Shown: positions 27,866-37,866 of the stretch, one piece after another
Position numbering within the stretch: the stretch's first letter is position 1
Layout: each line of letters starts with the position of its first letter
Origin: Limnochordales bacterium
Lineage (GTDB): Bacteria > Bacillota > Limnochordia > Limnochordales > DUMU01
NCBI GenBank assembly: GCA_014896315.1
Contig: JADBKP010000013.1
Coordinates: forward strand, 1-64,000
Length of the DNA stretch: 64,000 nt
Direction of reading: 5' to 3'
Notes under the pieces: model-generated
The model's input: only the letters and a program-made list of their open reading frames with translations
What the model was told of the DNA's origin: nothing
Databases searched by the model: none
Position numbers and translations under genes: made by a program

Positions 27866-28947
27866 CACAAACAGCCCAGGTAAGGTTGCAGTTGGCGAGC
27901 AATGGCCAGGCGCGTCGCATGGCTGGTGCCGCTGATGAGTACTTCCGCTTGATCGAGAGGAAACTGGGGGTGGTGATTCACCCCCGGGGGAACGAGGTTG
28001 CTATTGTTGGTTCACCGCAGGGGGTGGCTTGTGCCCGCCGGGTACTGGAAGATCTGGCCGAACTCTCCCGCAGGCAGGAGTTTCTCAGCCCGGAGGATGT
28101 GCGAGCAGCAGTGGAGCTGGCGCTGGCCGATTCCCCGGTACAGTTGAATGAACTGAGCAACGACGTACTGATCACAACCGCCCGTGGACGGCAGATCGTG
28201 CCACGTACGGTGGGTCAGAAAGCGTATGTCGACGCCATGCGCAAGCACGCCCTGGTATTTGCCATCGGGCCGGCGGGGACGGGAAAGACGTATCTGGCAG
28301 TGGCGATGGCGGTCAACGCCCTGAAGAAAAAGGAAGTGGCCCGTCTGGTCCTGACGCGGCCGGCGGTGGAGGCGGGTGAGAAGTTGGGCTTTCTACCCGG
28401 CGACCTGCAGGAGAAGGTTGATCCTTACCTGCGCCCGCTCTATGACGCCCTCTATGATACTTTGGGGACCGACGGGTTCCAGCGCTATATGGAACGCGGT
28501 CTTATTGAAGTTGCTCCGCTTGCCTACATGCGCGGGCGGACTCTCGACGATGCATTCATAATCCTGGACGAGGCCCAAAATACCACACCTGAGCAAATGA
28601 AGATGTTCCTCACCCGTATGGGTTTCGGCTCCCGGGTGGTGGTGACGGGTGACGTCACGCAGGTCGACCTGCCGAAGGGCCAGGAGTCGGGACTCCTGCA
28701 CGTCCAGGCGGTTCTCAAGGGCGTGGAAGGGGTTGCTTTTATCTATCTGGACGAAAAGGATGTTGTTCGCCACGAGTTGGTGCAGAGGATAATCCGTGCC
28801 TACGACCGTTTCGAAAAGCAGGACCGCACTGCCCCAATCCGGCAGCCGGCGGGCGGCGCTGCGGGTGAGGATGGGACGGCGGCGTTGTACGCTGCTTCTG
28901 CCACAGCCGATGGACCTGCTTTGGTAGAGGCAGTAGGTGGGAGCTGA
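27862..28947 (+). CDS. phoH: PhoH-like ATPase
   Basis: Predicted RNA-associated P-loop ATPase (PhoL/YbeZ type), usually linked with YbeY and ribosome/rRNA processing. The 361-residue product has an N-terminal KH-like domain (LIERKLGVVIHPRGNEVAIV) and the PhoH core with Walker A GPAGTGKT (residues 135-142) and Walker B (DAFIILDEAQN). The start TTG 27862 overlaps the yqfD stop (TTGA), with GGAGGAG upstream. ybeY follows after yqfF, keeping the conserved phoH-yqfF-ybeY order. Confidence 0.95.
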   Translation: MTQTAQVRLQLASNGQARRMAGAADEYFRLIERKLGVVIHPRGNEVAIVGSPQGVACARRVLEDLAELSRRQEFLSPEDVRAAVELALADSPVQLNELSNDVLITTARGRQIVPRTVGQKAYVDAMRKHALVFAIGPAGTGKTYLAVAMAVNALKKKEVARLVLTRPAVEAGEKLGFLPGDLQEKVDPYLRPLYDALYDTLGTDGFQRYMERGLIEVAPLAYMRGRTLDDAFIILDEAQNTTPEQMKMFLTRMGFGSRVVVTGDVTQVDLPKGQESGLLHVQAVLKGVEGVAFIYLDEKDVVRHELVQRIIRAYDRFEKQDRTAPIRQPAGGAAGEDGTAALYAASATADGPALVEAVGGS

Positions 28948-28954
28948 TAGGGCG

Positions 28955-31291
28955 ATGCCCTGGTTGCGGGCGCTAAAACTGGTGCGGCGCCGTATGGCCC
29001 GGGAGTACTGGCAGAACCGGGCAATTCGTCGCGCGCTTCTGATCGGCCTTTTTGCGCTGGCCGCCGCCGCCACCATCGTCAGCGGAGCATTTCCCGACAC
29101 GGTCAGCTTTCGCCCCGGTCAGGTGGCGACGCGGGACATCATGTCGCCCCGGACCGTCGAAAATCGGCCACTCACCCAGGCGCTGCGGGAAGAGGCAGCC
29201 CGCCAGGCCGAGCTTGACGCCATTGCCGATCCCGACAACTACGATCTGGATGTCGGGCAGGCCAGGAGAGCAGGCGAGGTCATCCAGGCCCTCTTTGCCC
29301 GTCTGGAGGCAGCGGCCAGCCAGGATGCGGGCGGCGGCGACGGAGCCGGCAGCGATGCGCAGGGAGCTCGGGAGGATCCGACCCGGGCAGAGAAATCAAC
29401 GGGTGTCGGCGCCGACCGGGTGGAAGCTGTATGGGCCCAGATACGGGACGAGCTCCGCATAGACCTTGGCCGAACCGCCGTTGAGAATGCCCTGGCAATC
29501 GGACCCGAACGGTTGAAAACCCTGGCTGACGCCACCCTGGATCTGGTTGTCCCGTTGATGCAACAGGAGCGGATCAGCAACTCCAACCTCCAGCAGATGC
29601 GGGAGCTGGCCTACATGCGCGCCGAGAATCTGCCCTTGCCCAGAAGTGAGAGGGCGATCGTAGGTGCGGTGGCGCGGGCTGTGATCCGGCCCAACCTGGT
29701 GCTTAACCGGGAGAAGGTGGAGGCGGCCAGGGCTGAGGCGATGGCCCAGGTCCAACCCCTTCTGATTCAGGAAGGCCAGGTCATCGTACGGCGGGGTGAT
29801 GTGATTAAGCCGGAGCACATCACCATTCTTCAGGACCTCGGCCTCTTACGCGGAAGCGCTCCTTACTGGGCGCTTCTGGGTACGGCCCTCTTTGTGGCGG
29901 CCGTGGTTGCCTCCTCCTTCATCTTCGTGCGCCGCTACGCTCCCCGGATGTGGGGTTCCGACCGCCAGCTCGCGCTCTGGGGGGTTCTGATTCTGCTGCC
30001 GGTCGTGATGACCAGGCTTTTCACCCTGATTCCGTGGCAGGGAGCGGGCTTTCTCGTCCCGCTGCCGCTTGGGGCGATCGGCGCATTGTTGTTGCTTGAC
30101 ATGCACCTGGCCTTGGTGGCGGCTCTCGTAGATGCAGTACTCGTGACAGGCGTGGTGGGGTGGGACTCACCGTTGCCCGTGCTCACACTGGTAGGGAGCT
30201 TTGCCTGGATCGGCCTGCTGCCGCGGGGAAGCCAGCGTGCTGATATAACGCGGATCGGCTTGTTGGTGGGAGGATTCTCGGCGCTGATCATGAGCGGTCT
30301 GGCCCTGCTCTTCAGGACTCCTCTCGCGCTCCACTGGGCGGCACTGGGACTGTTCAATGGCGTGTCTACCGCCATTTTTACCCTGGGGATTCTGCCGTAC
30401 GTGGAAACGGCCTTTCATCTTATGTCGTCGATCCGGTTGCTGGAACTCTCCCATCCTACGCAGCCGCTCTTGCGCCGGTTGATGCTGGAGGCACCTGGTA
30501 CATATCATCACAGTATTATGGTGGGGAATTTGGCGGAAGCGGCTGCAGAAGCGATCGGGGCGGACTCGCTGCTGGTGCGGGTTGGGGCGCAGTATCATGA
30601 CATCGGCAAGATCAAACGGCCCTACTTCTTCATCGAGAACCAGTTCGGGGGCGACAACCCACACGACCGTCTCAACCCGCGGCTCAGTGCCCTGATCGTG
30701 CGGGCCCACGTAAAGGATGGAGTAGCCCTGGCTCGACAGTATCGCCTCCCCCATCAGCTGGTCGCCTTCATACAGGAACACCACGGCACCACCCTCATTC
30801 CGTACTTCTATCACAAGGCAGCGGTTGCCGAAGGCGTGGAGGCTGTGAGTGAAGAGGATTTCCGTTACGCCGGACCGCGACCGCAGACCAAGGAGACCGC
30901 CATCGTGATGCTGGCGGATGCTGTCGAAGCGACGGTCCGCTCCCAGCCGCAGATCAACCGTGCCCGGTTGGAGCAGACCGTCAGGAAACTTGTCAGAGAC
31001 AGGCTGGATGACGGGCAGCTCGACGAGTCAGGCCTCACTCTGAAGGACCTGGAAGGCATCATCCAAGCTTTCCTGCGGATTCTGAATGGTATGTTCCACA
31101 ACCGTATCCAGTATCCGTCCGCTACCGAGCAGGACAGGGCTATGAGTACGGCGGGGCACTTGGCGCAGGGGGGCGACCACAGGCGTCGCAGCCTTGGGGC
31201 GGTTGTCCCCGTGCCAGCCGGACCTACGGCCACAGGGCGCGGCGGAAGACGGGAGGAAGGAAGCAGAAGTGTCCGGGAGGCAGGAGTGTAA
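28955..31291 (+). CDS. pgpH: HD-family membrane phosphodiesterase YqfF/PgpH
   Basis: Multi-domain membrane enzyme of the 7TMR-HD family; PgpH of Listeria degrades cyclic di-AMP. The 778-residue product has one N-terminal membrane helix, an extracellular 7TMR-HDED domain (about residues 50-290), seven membrane helices (about 300-470) and a cytoplasmic HD domain. Metal-binding residues are visible in YHHSIMVGN, QYHDIGK (residues about 546-552), RAHVKDG and QEHHGTTL. I chose ATG 28955; GTG 28937 is also in frame but overlaps phoH. Cyclic di-AMP turnover is inferred from family membership. Confidence 0.92.
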   Translation: MPWLRALKLVRRRMAREYWQNRAIRRALLIGLFALAAAATIVSGAFPDTVSFRPGQVATRDIMSPRTVENRPLTQALREEAARQAELDAIADPDNYDLDVGQARRAGEVIQALFARLEAAASQDAGGGDGAGSDAQGAREDPTRAEKSTGVGADRVEAVWAQIRDELRIDLGRTAVENALAIGPERLKTLADATLDLVVPLMQQERISNSNLQQMRELAYMRAENLPLPRSERAIVGAVARAVIRPNLVLNREKVEAARAEAMAQVQPLLIQEGQVIVRRGDVIKPEHITILQDLGLLRGSAPYWALLGTALFVAAVVASSFIFVRRYAPRMWGSDRQLALWGVLILLPVVMTRLFTLIPWQGAGFLVPLPLGAIGALLLLDMHLALVAALVDAVLVTGVVGWDSPLPVLTLVGSFAWIGLLPRGSQRADITRIGLLVGGFSALIMSGLALLFRTPLALHWAALGLFNGVSTAIFTLGILPYVETAFHLMSSIRLLELSHPTQPLLRRLMLEAPGTYHHSIMVGNLAEAAAEAIGADSLLVRVGAQYHDIGKIKRPYFFIENQFGGDNPHDRLNPRLSALIVRAHVKDGVALARQYRLPHQLVAFIQEHHGTTLIPYFYHKAAVAEGVEAVSEEDFRYAGPRPQTKETAIVMLADAVEATVRSQPQINRARLEQTVRKLVRDRLDDGQLDESGLTLKDLEGIIQAFLRILNGMFHNRIQYPSATEQDRAMSTAGHLAQGGDHRRRSLGAVVPVPAGPTATGRGGRREEGSRSVREAGV

Positions 31292-31781
31292 TCCTAAGGG
31301 TGAAATCGAAGTAACCGTAGACTGGAGCGAGAGACTGGGAGAGCCTGACCGTGCTCTGATCGAGACGGCGAAAGCAGTGATACGGGCGACCTTTACCCGC
31401 AAGGGGATCACCTGTGGCCGGGTCGACCTCTTTTTTGTCGACGATGAGGAGATGCGGGAGTTGAACCGGGAGTATCGCGGGATTGACTCCACCACAGACG
31501 TGCTATCCTTTCCCATGGATGCCGCCGGGGTCGTTGCCGGTGAGATGCCCGCTCGGGATCTGCCCCTACCTCCTGAGCTTGGTGAGATCATCATCTCCCT
31601 CCCCAGAGCGCGGGAGCAGGCAGAGACGTACGGTCACAGCCTGGCGCGGGAGATCGGCTTTCTTGCCGTTCACTCCTGCCTGCACCTTTGCGGCTTTGAT
31701 CACAAGACCCCGGAAGAAGAGGAAATAATGCGGAGTCAGGAGGAGGAGGTGCTGGGGGCTCTCGGTCTTACCCGCGACTGA
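31269..31781 (+). CDS. ybeY: Endoribonuclease YbeY
   Basis: Metal-dependent RNase involved in 16S rRNA maturation and ribosome quality control. The 170-residue product ends with the zinc motif HSCLHLCGFDH (HxxxHxxGxDH) and has YRGIDSTTDVLSFPMD upstream. GTG 31269 has GGAGGAAGG upstream and overlaps pgpH by 23 nt; longer starts would run into that gene. In order after phoH and pgpH, as in other Bacillota. Confidence 0.95.
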   Translation: MSGRQECNPKGEIEVTVDWSERLGEPDRALIETAKAVIRATFTRKGITCGRVDLFFVDDEEMRELNREYRGIDSTTDVLSFPMDAAGVVAGEMPARDLPLPPELGEIIISLPRAREQAETYGHSLAREIGFLAVHSCLHLCGFDHKTPEEEEIMRSQEEEVLGALGLTRD

Positions 31782-31794
31782 GGTCCTTGCCGCT

Positions 31795-32547
31795 GTGCGC
31801 AGCCCCAATCTGATAGCAAGCTTCAGCTACGCCCTCCAGGGGCTCGGCTATGCCCTGCGCCGGGAACGCAACCTGCGCATACATTTTCTCCTGAGCGGAC
31901 TGGTCACCCTCCTGGGTCTGGTGCTCAACCTGAGCACTACCGAGTGGATGATCCTAATTCTGCTCTTTGTAGTGGTGATCATGGCCGAGCTTTTCAATAC
32001 CGCCATTGAGACTACCGTCAACCTGTATACCGCAACCTATCATCCTATTGCCCGCGCCGCGAAAAACGTGGCGGCGGCCGCAGTCCTGGTGGGTGCGGGA
32101 GGTGCGGTGGCGATAGGTTACCTTATGTTTTTCCCCCGGCTCACCGCCATCCACCTTCCCCTTAGCTCATGGGCCCACCGGCTTCCCCCGCATGTTACGG
32201 CGGTTTCACTGCTAGTGGTCTCCTTATTGGTACTCGGGATGAAGGCCACTGTGAAGTCCGCCTTCACTCTGCAGGGGGGTATGCCTAGCTGGCATGCGGC
32301 TGTAGCTTCCTCGCTTGCCACCGCTATCCTCCTGCTTACCCCGGGAGGTGGGCCGGTCCCGATACTGGCAGTGGCCCTGGCGCTCCTTGTTGCGGAAAGC
32401 CGTCTCGAGGCGGGCATTCACACCCTGCTGGAAGTGGTTACGGGAACGATTATCGGTTTTCTCATCACCCTGCTTATCTTCCAGGTGGTCGCTGACTCTG
32501 AAACGGTAGCCGCAATTCCACGTTTGTTTGTGTACGTTTTGCTATAA
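31795..32547 (+). CDS. DgkA-PAP2 fusion (undecaprenol/diacylglycerol kinase plus phosphatase domain)
   Basis: The first 125 residues are a DgkA-type small lipid kinase, with RNLRIHF, ELFNTAIETTVNL and AKNVAAAAVLV over three membrane helices. The last 125 are a PAP2 phosphatase-like domain with PSWHAAVASSLA and ESRLEAGIHTLLEV. Together they could interconvert undecaprenol and its phosphate. Compared with the DgkA family, the conserved Asp of VVD and of KD are both Asn here (N76, N91), while E65, N68 and E72 remain. PAP2 PSGH reads PSWH. Activity of either half is therefore uncertain. The start is GTG 31795 with a weak ribosome-binding site. cdd and era, which usually follow, are not adjacent. 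Confidence 0.82.
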   Translation: MRSPNLIASFSYALQGLGYALRRERNLRIHFLLSGLVTLLGLVLNLSTTEWMILILLFVVVIMAELFNTAIETTVNLYTATYHPIARAAKNVAAAAVLVGAGGAVAIGYLMFFPRLTAIHLPLSSWAHRLPPHVTAVSLLVVSLLVLGMKATVKSAFTLQGGMPSWHAAVASSLATAILLLTPGGGPVPILAVALALLVAESRLEAGIHTLLEVVTGTIIGFLITLLIFQVVADSETVAAIPRLFVYVLL

Positions 32548-32548
32548 T
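32540..32548 (+). promoter_or_regulatory. Extended -10 promoter before the DUF502 gene
   Basis: TGCTATAAT is a perfect extended -10 box, overlapping the stop codon of the DgkA-PAP2 gene. No good -35 is seen at 17 nt, which extended -10 promoters do not need. It would serve the DUF502/DUF881 genes. Confidence 0.5.
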
Positions 32549-32601
32549 AAGTACGATTACAGGTTTTCCTGACCACAGTCCGGCTGGAGTAGAAGTGAAA
32601 C

Positions 32602-32910
32602 ATGCGACAAATGAGGAACAGATTCTTGACCGGCGTTATTCTCTCTTTACCCATCCTTGTCACGCTCTACACACTCTGGATGGGATTTCTAGATCTTGAT
32701 GATCTGGTCGACAAGGCCGTACGGGATATAGCTGGTGGGACCATCCCCGGACTTGGGACGGTCACTTTGTGCGTTCTCGTCTTTCTGACCGGGCTCTTTG
32801 GAACTCGCTTCCTCGGGCGACTAGCCGTCAACTGGTTCGACCAGTTAACGGTGAAGATTCCCATCGACAGCCGGGTAACTCGCGCCGGTTGGGTTGCTTG
32901 GGGCCAGTGA
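32602..32910 (+). pseudogene. Truncated DUF502 membrane protein
   Basis: The 102-residue product begins like DUF502 proteins (RNRFLTGVILSLPILVTLYTLW), has a second membrane segment (about residues 52-68) and continues through FLGRLAVNWFDQLTVKIP. It then departs from the family, where a stretch like VRSIYSAVKQ and about 100 more residues would normally follow, and stops at TGA 32908-32910. No other frame restores the missing part. It therefore looks like a C-terminal deletion next to the DUF881 gene, though a short functional protein cannot be excluded. The function of DUF502 is unknown. Confidence 0.65.
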
Positions 32911-32926
32911 GGGACGAGGAGGACGT

Positions 32927-33988
32927 ATGGTGGATCTGATGCCCAAACGGTCGGTCTTCCTCCAAAAGTTGGGCACGGTGGGCCTGGTCCTGCTCCTGGT
33001 GGTCAACATCCTGGTCCTCGCCCGGGCCGTACTCCTCTATCCCCCGGCCAACTCGCAAGGGGAGGCGGACGAAGCCCGCCAGGCTGCCTATGCACTGGCA
33101 GCCTACTACCGCCGGGAGGCGGAACGGCGGGGTCTGAGCGAAAACCCGGCAGTGCGGGAGGCGCTGGCGAGTTTCAGCTACGAGGTGGAACAGGCGGTCA
33201 CGCCGGAGGCAGTGGCAATGGCCATGACGCAGCAGGGCCGTATTGTCGAGGCGACTCTGCAGCGAGAAGAAGAAGCCAGCCGCGAACAGTACCTGCTCCA
33301 ACTCATCAGCTCCGATCCCCGGGTCGCCGCCCAGCAGGAGCCGGCTCGGATTCTCATCGGTACTGAGCTGGGAGAGAACGGGGAGACGCGGGTGGTGATA
33401 GAGGATCCCCAGGGGGTTCTCTCACCGGAGACCCGCAGCCAGTTGCTGAATGACCCCGTGGTACGTGGGTTGACCCGTCTGGTTGAGATCCAGGTGGCGG
33501 GCGGAAAATCAGAGCTCCTGGCCACCCGCACCCTGACCGCGCAGATCGAAGCCTTGCGGAGTGAGGTTGAACGTCTCCGCAACCAGCTGCAGCAGATCAT
33601 GCGTGCGGGTGGATATGCCGAGCTGAGCGGGCCGGGCGTCGTCATCAAGGTGGAGGCCAAGACAAATCGCAATGGTGAGGAGCAGCCCATCTATGCTACG
33701 GACATCAGAGATATGGTGAACGAATTGCTGGCCGCCGGAGCCCTGGGCGTCGAGGTCGGAGGGCAGCGGCTGGTGGCAACCACTTCTATCCGTTCGGTTG
33801 GTGACCAGATTCTGGTGAACCAGCAGCCCATTGTGACGCGGCCGCTCACGATCAAAGCAGTAGGTGACCCGCGCGTGCTCAAAAGCAGCCTTGATCTCAT
33901 CCGAAACATGCCTTACTTCCCGTACCGGCTTGAGGTAGAAGAGTATCCGCTTGTAACTCTGAGCGCTCGGCAGGCGCCGGGAGTATAG
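32927..33988 (+). CDS. DUF881 family protein, first copy
   Basis: The 353-residue product has one N-terminal membrane helix (about residues 13-38), a long charged helical region and a coiled coil (LTAQIEALRSEVERLRNQLQQIM). The DUF881 domain proper begins at YAELSGPGVVIKVE and contains IRDMVNELLAAGALGVEVGGQRL and TIKAVGDPRVL. It is probably exported with the domain outside. ATG 32927 is preceded by AGGAGG. The family occurs in Gram-positive bacteria, often near division genes, with unknown function. It is followed 16 nt later by a second, shorter paralogue. Confidence 0.82.
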   Translation: MVDLMPKRSVFLQKLGTVGLVLLLVVNILVLARAVLLYPPANSQGEADEARQAAYALAAYYRREAERRGLSENPAVREALASFSYEVEQAVTPEAVAMAMTQQGRIVEATLQREEEASREQYLLQLISSDPRVAAQQEPARILIGTELGENGETRVVIEDPQGVLSPETRSQLLNDPVVRGLTRLVEIQVAGGKSELLATRTLTAQIEALRSEVERLRNQLQQIMRAGGYAELSGPGVVIKVEAKTNRNGEEQPIYATDIRDMVNELLAAGALGVEVGGQRLVATTSIRSVGDQILVNQQPIVTRPLTIKAVGDPRVLKSSLDLIRNMPYFPYRLEVEEYPLVTLSARQAPGV

Positions 33989-34004
33989 CGGGTGGGGGGC
34001 GGCG

Positions 34005-35042
34005 GTGTTGCTGACTCACCGGCAGGGTCTTGTCAGCGGCTTGATTCTTGCGTTTCTTTTCACCGACACCCTGTTTTTGGCCCGGGCCACCGGCCTTTTG
34101 CGTCTGCCGCAAGAGCTCACGGAGATTCAAAGGATCCGCCAGGGAGCGGCCGCCGTAGTTCGCCAGTACGAAGAGCTTGCCCGGCAGAGCGGGGTGGACG
34201 AAGATCCGGAAGTTAAGGCAGTGCTTGCCTCGTGGCGGCGGCAGGGCGGTTCGGTGCTGGCCACTGTTGACATAGCCAGGCTGGTCTCCCATTCGCGGGA
34301 AGTGCAACGGGTGATTTCCCAGGCGCTGGCACGCAAGCAGGAAAGATTGGTGGCGGAGATCCTCCAGAAAGACCGGGGAGTGCAACGCTGGCTTTCACCT
34401 CCAGTTCTCGTCCAGGTTGTGGGTGGTCCCACCGGTGCGCTGCTGGTACAGCCGCGACAGGTTGTCACGGCACAGACCGAGGAGGAGCTCGCACGCCACC
34501 CTGATCTCCTGGGATTTGCTCAGGTTCTCGAATTCGAGATCAGCCAGGGGAAGGTCCGACCGGTTAGCTCCCAGGATCAGTGGCGGCGCTTGCGCCAACT
34601 CAAGACCGAGGTTGAGGTGTTGCAGCGCTCCATTGAGAAGGCACGGCAGTGGGCGGCGCTCTCCCCATTGAGTGGACCGGGGGTAGTCATTGAGGCGTCG
34701 GATGCGCCAGGAGGTTATCTTTGGGATGAAATAGTTCACGAAGAGGATATCGTGGGAATCGTAACCGCCCTTTTCGGTGCAGGGGCTCAAGGAGTGGACG
34801 TGGGCGGCGTCCGCTGGCAGGCTCAGACCTGGGTGAGGTGTGTTGGCCCGGTGGTTATGGTCCGGGATAAAGCCGTACCAGCCAACCCGGTGGTGATCCG
34901 GGCGATTGGTGACCCCGAGCGGTTGCAGGAGGCGGTCAAGCCGATACAGGAAGTCTTTGCACGCCTGGGCAAGCGCCTGACGGTGACCGCCGTCGACTCC
35001 CTCGTTCTGCCTGCCGGCCAGCAAGTTGATCTTCAGTGGTAA
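34005..35042 (+). CDS. DUF881 family protein, second copy
   Basis: The 345-residue product has the same plan as its upstream neighbour: an N-terminal membrane helix (about residues 8-28), a charged region with LKTEVEVLQRSIEKA, and a DUF881 domain (LSPLSGPGVVIEASDAPG, IVTALFGAGAQGVDVGGVRW, VVIRAIGDPERLQ). The start is GTG 34005; TTG 34008 is the next codon. Sequence identity to the first copy is low outside the conserved glycine motifs, so the duplication is old. No function is known. It ends in TAATAGGTA, which is repeated 11 nt later. Confidence 0.8.
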   Translation: MLLTHRQGLVSGLILAFLFTDTLFLARATGLLRLPQELTEIQRIRQGAAAVVRQYEELARQSGVDEDPEVKAVLASWRRQGGSVLATVDIARLVSHSREVQRVISQALARKQERLVAEILQKDRGVQRWLSPPVLVQVVGGPTGALLVQPRQVVTAQTEEELARHPDLLGFAQVLEFEISQGKVRPVSSQDQWRRLRQLKTEVEVLQRSIEKARQWAALSPLSGPGVVIEASDAPGGYLWDEIVHEEDIVGIVTALFGAGAQGVDVGGVRWQAQTWVRCVGPVVMVRDKAVPANPVVIRAIGDPERLQEAVKPIQEVFARLGKRLTVTAVDSLVLPAGQQVDLQW

Positions 35043-35059
35043 TAGGTAGGTAATAGGTA
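35040..35059 (+). repeat. Short direct repeat after the second DUF881 gene
   Basis: TAATAGGTA occurs at 35040-35048 and again at 35051-35059; the first copy includes the stop codon. It lies in the only AT-rich stretch of the 62-nt gap before cdd. Significance is unknown; it may be chance. Confidence 0.35.
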
Positions 35060-35104
35060 AAATCTACGCCGCTTCGCTCCGCGGGATATCCTGAGGACTG
35101 GCAA

Positions 35105-35581
35105 GTGCCTGAGAGGCCAAGGAGGAAGCAAAAGGTGGAAATAGCTCCCGAGCTGGTGGTGCGGCTTCTCGATGCGGCCCGGGCCGCGCGCCTCCGCGCC
35201 TATGCACCTTATTCCCAGTTCAGTGTAGGGGCTGCGATTCTGACCGGTAGCGGTGAGGTGTTCGTGGGGGTCAACATCGAGAATGCATCCTATCCCGCTA
35301 CGATCTGCGCAGAAAGGGCGGCGGTCGCTGCAGCGGTCAGTGCCGGGGCCAGGGACCTGCTAGCGGTGGCGGTGGTCGGGCCACAAGGACGTCCCTGTCC
35401 GCCTTGTGGTATCTGCCGGCAGGTGCTGGCCGAATTCAACTCCGAGATGGCGGTCGTTCTCGAGGATGGAGAGAACGGGTGGCATGTGCTATCGCTGACC
35501 GAGTTGCTACCGGGGGCTTTTACCGCCAGGCATCTTACGACCAGCCCGGGCGGGGAAGGTGGATGGACAGATCAGCGATGA
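35105..35581 (+). CDS. cdd: Cytidine deaminase
   Basis: Converts cytidine and deoxycytidine to uridine and deoxyuridine in pyrimidine salvage. The 158-residue product has AYAPYSQFSVGAAI, the catalytic ICAERAAV (Cys and Glu at about 68-70) and the second zinc-ligand site CPPCGICRQVL. It is normal-sized for the homotetrameric type, with a short extra C-terminal tail. GTG 35105 follows GAGG. Its stop overlaps the queA start (ATGA). In Bacillus cdd sits beside dgkA and era; here two DUF881 genes intervene. Confidence 0.94.
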   Translation: MPERPRRKQKVEIAPELVVRLLDAARAARLRAYAPYSQFSVGAAILTGSGEVFVGVNIENASYPATICAERAAVAAAVSAGARDLLAVAVVGPQGRPCPPCGICRQVLAEFNSEMAVVLEDGENGWHVLSLTELLPGAFTARHLTTSPGGEGGWTDQR

Positions 35582-36654
35582 AAACCGAAGAATTTGACTT
35601 TGAACTGCCTCGGGACCTGATCGCACAAGAGCCCGTAACGCCTCGGGATGCATGCCGCCTGCTTGTAGTTCACCGTGACACGGGGCTCCTCGAGCATCGT
35701 ATCTTCCGCGACTTACCGGAGTATTTACGGCCAGGAGACGCACTGGTCATCAACGAAACCAGGGTTATTCCCGCCCGCCTGCGGGGCCGGAGGGCCGATA
35801 CCGGCGGTGCGGTGGAGGTCTTGCTGCTCCACCGGCATACGGGCGGCGGGGCGGCAGAATGCGGGAGCGAGGGCGGGGACTCAAAAATCTGGGAGGCCCT
35901 GGTTCGTCCGGGGCGCCGGTTCGTGCCGGGCCGCCGGTTTCTCTTCGGACCGCCTCTTTCTGAGGGAGGGCTGGAGGCGGAGGTGATAGCCCGGACACCC
36001 AGTGGCGGGGCACTGCTCCGCTTCCAGCCGGCAGCGGACTTTGAAGAGCGCCTCGAGCGGCTTGGCCGGATCCCGCTACCGCCTTACATCACCAAAGAGC
36101 TTAACGATCCGGAGGCATACCAGACTGTGTACGCCCGGGACGCCGGTTCGGCGGCAGCACCCACCGCAGGTCTACACTTCACGCCGGAGTTGCTCGCCCG
36201 GATCGAGGCCATGGGCGTCAAGATCGTTCCCGTGCTGCTCCATGTCGGTCTGGATACGTTCCGGCCGGTGAGAGAGGAGAATGTCGAGGAGCACGAGATG
36301 CATTCGGAATTCTACGCCGTGCGTTCCGAGTCAGCGGCCATTTTGAACGAGGTGCGCCGACAGGGTGGTCGCTGGGTGGCGGTGGGCACTACGGTCACCC
36401 GGGTTCTGGAAAGCGTGACCGACAGCGACGGAGTCATCCACCCGGGAAGCGGTTGGACAGATCTCTTCATTTATCCCGGCTATCGTTTCCGGGCTGTGGA
36501 CATGCTTATAACCAATTTCCACCTGCCCAGGTCGACGTTGTTGATGCTGGTCTCGGCACTGGCGGGCAGGGAGTTGATACGCCGGGCGTATGCGGAAGCG
36601 GTGGCACGACGTTACCGGTTCTTCAGCTTTGGCGACGCGATGCTGATCATATAA
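35578..36654 (+). CDS. queA: tRNA preQ1 S-adenosylmethionine ribosyltransferase-isomerase
   Basis: Transfers and rearranges the ribosyl part of SAM onto preQ1 in tRNA to give epoxyqueuosine. The 358-residue product starts KTEEFDFELPRDLIAQEP and has INETRVIPARL, SAAAPTAGLHFT and the C-terminal NFHLPRSTLLMLVSAL. ATG 35578 is chosen over upstream in-frame starts inside cdd because it gives the family N-terminus. It is followed 18 nt later by tgt, the enzyme for the preceding step. Confidence 0.95.
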   Translation: MKTEEFDFELPRDLIAQEPVTPRDACRLLVVHRDTGLLEHRIFRDLPEYLRPGDALVINETRVIPARLRGRRADTGGAVEVLLLHRHTGGGAAECGSEGGDSKIWEALVRPGRRFVPGRRFLFGPPLSEGGLEAEVIARTPSGGALLRFQPAADFEERLERLGRIPLPPYITKELNDPEAYQTVYARDAGSAAAPTAGLHFTPELLARIEAMGVKIVPVLLHVGLDTFRPVREENVEEHEMHSEFYAVRSESAAILNEVRRQGGRWVAVGTTVTRVLESVTDSDGVIHPGSGWTDLFIYPGYRFRAVDMLITNFHLPRSTLLMLVSALAGRELIRRAYAEAVARRYRFFSFGDAMLII

Positions 36655-37836
<1,182 letters not shown>

Positions 37837-37866
37837 TATACGGGTCAGTGCAAAGGAGGTCTCGTG

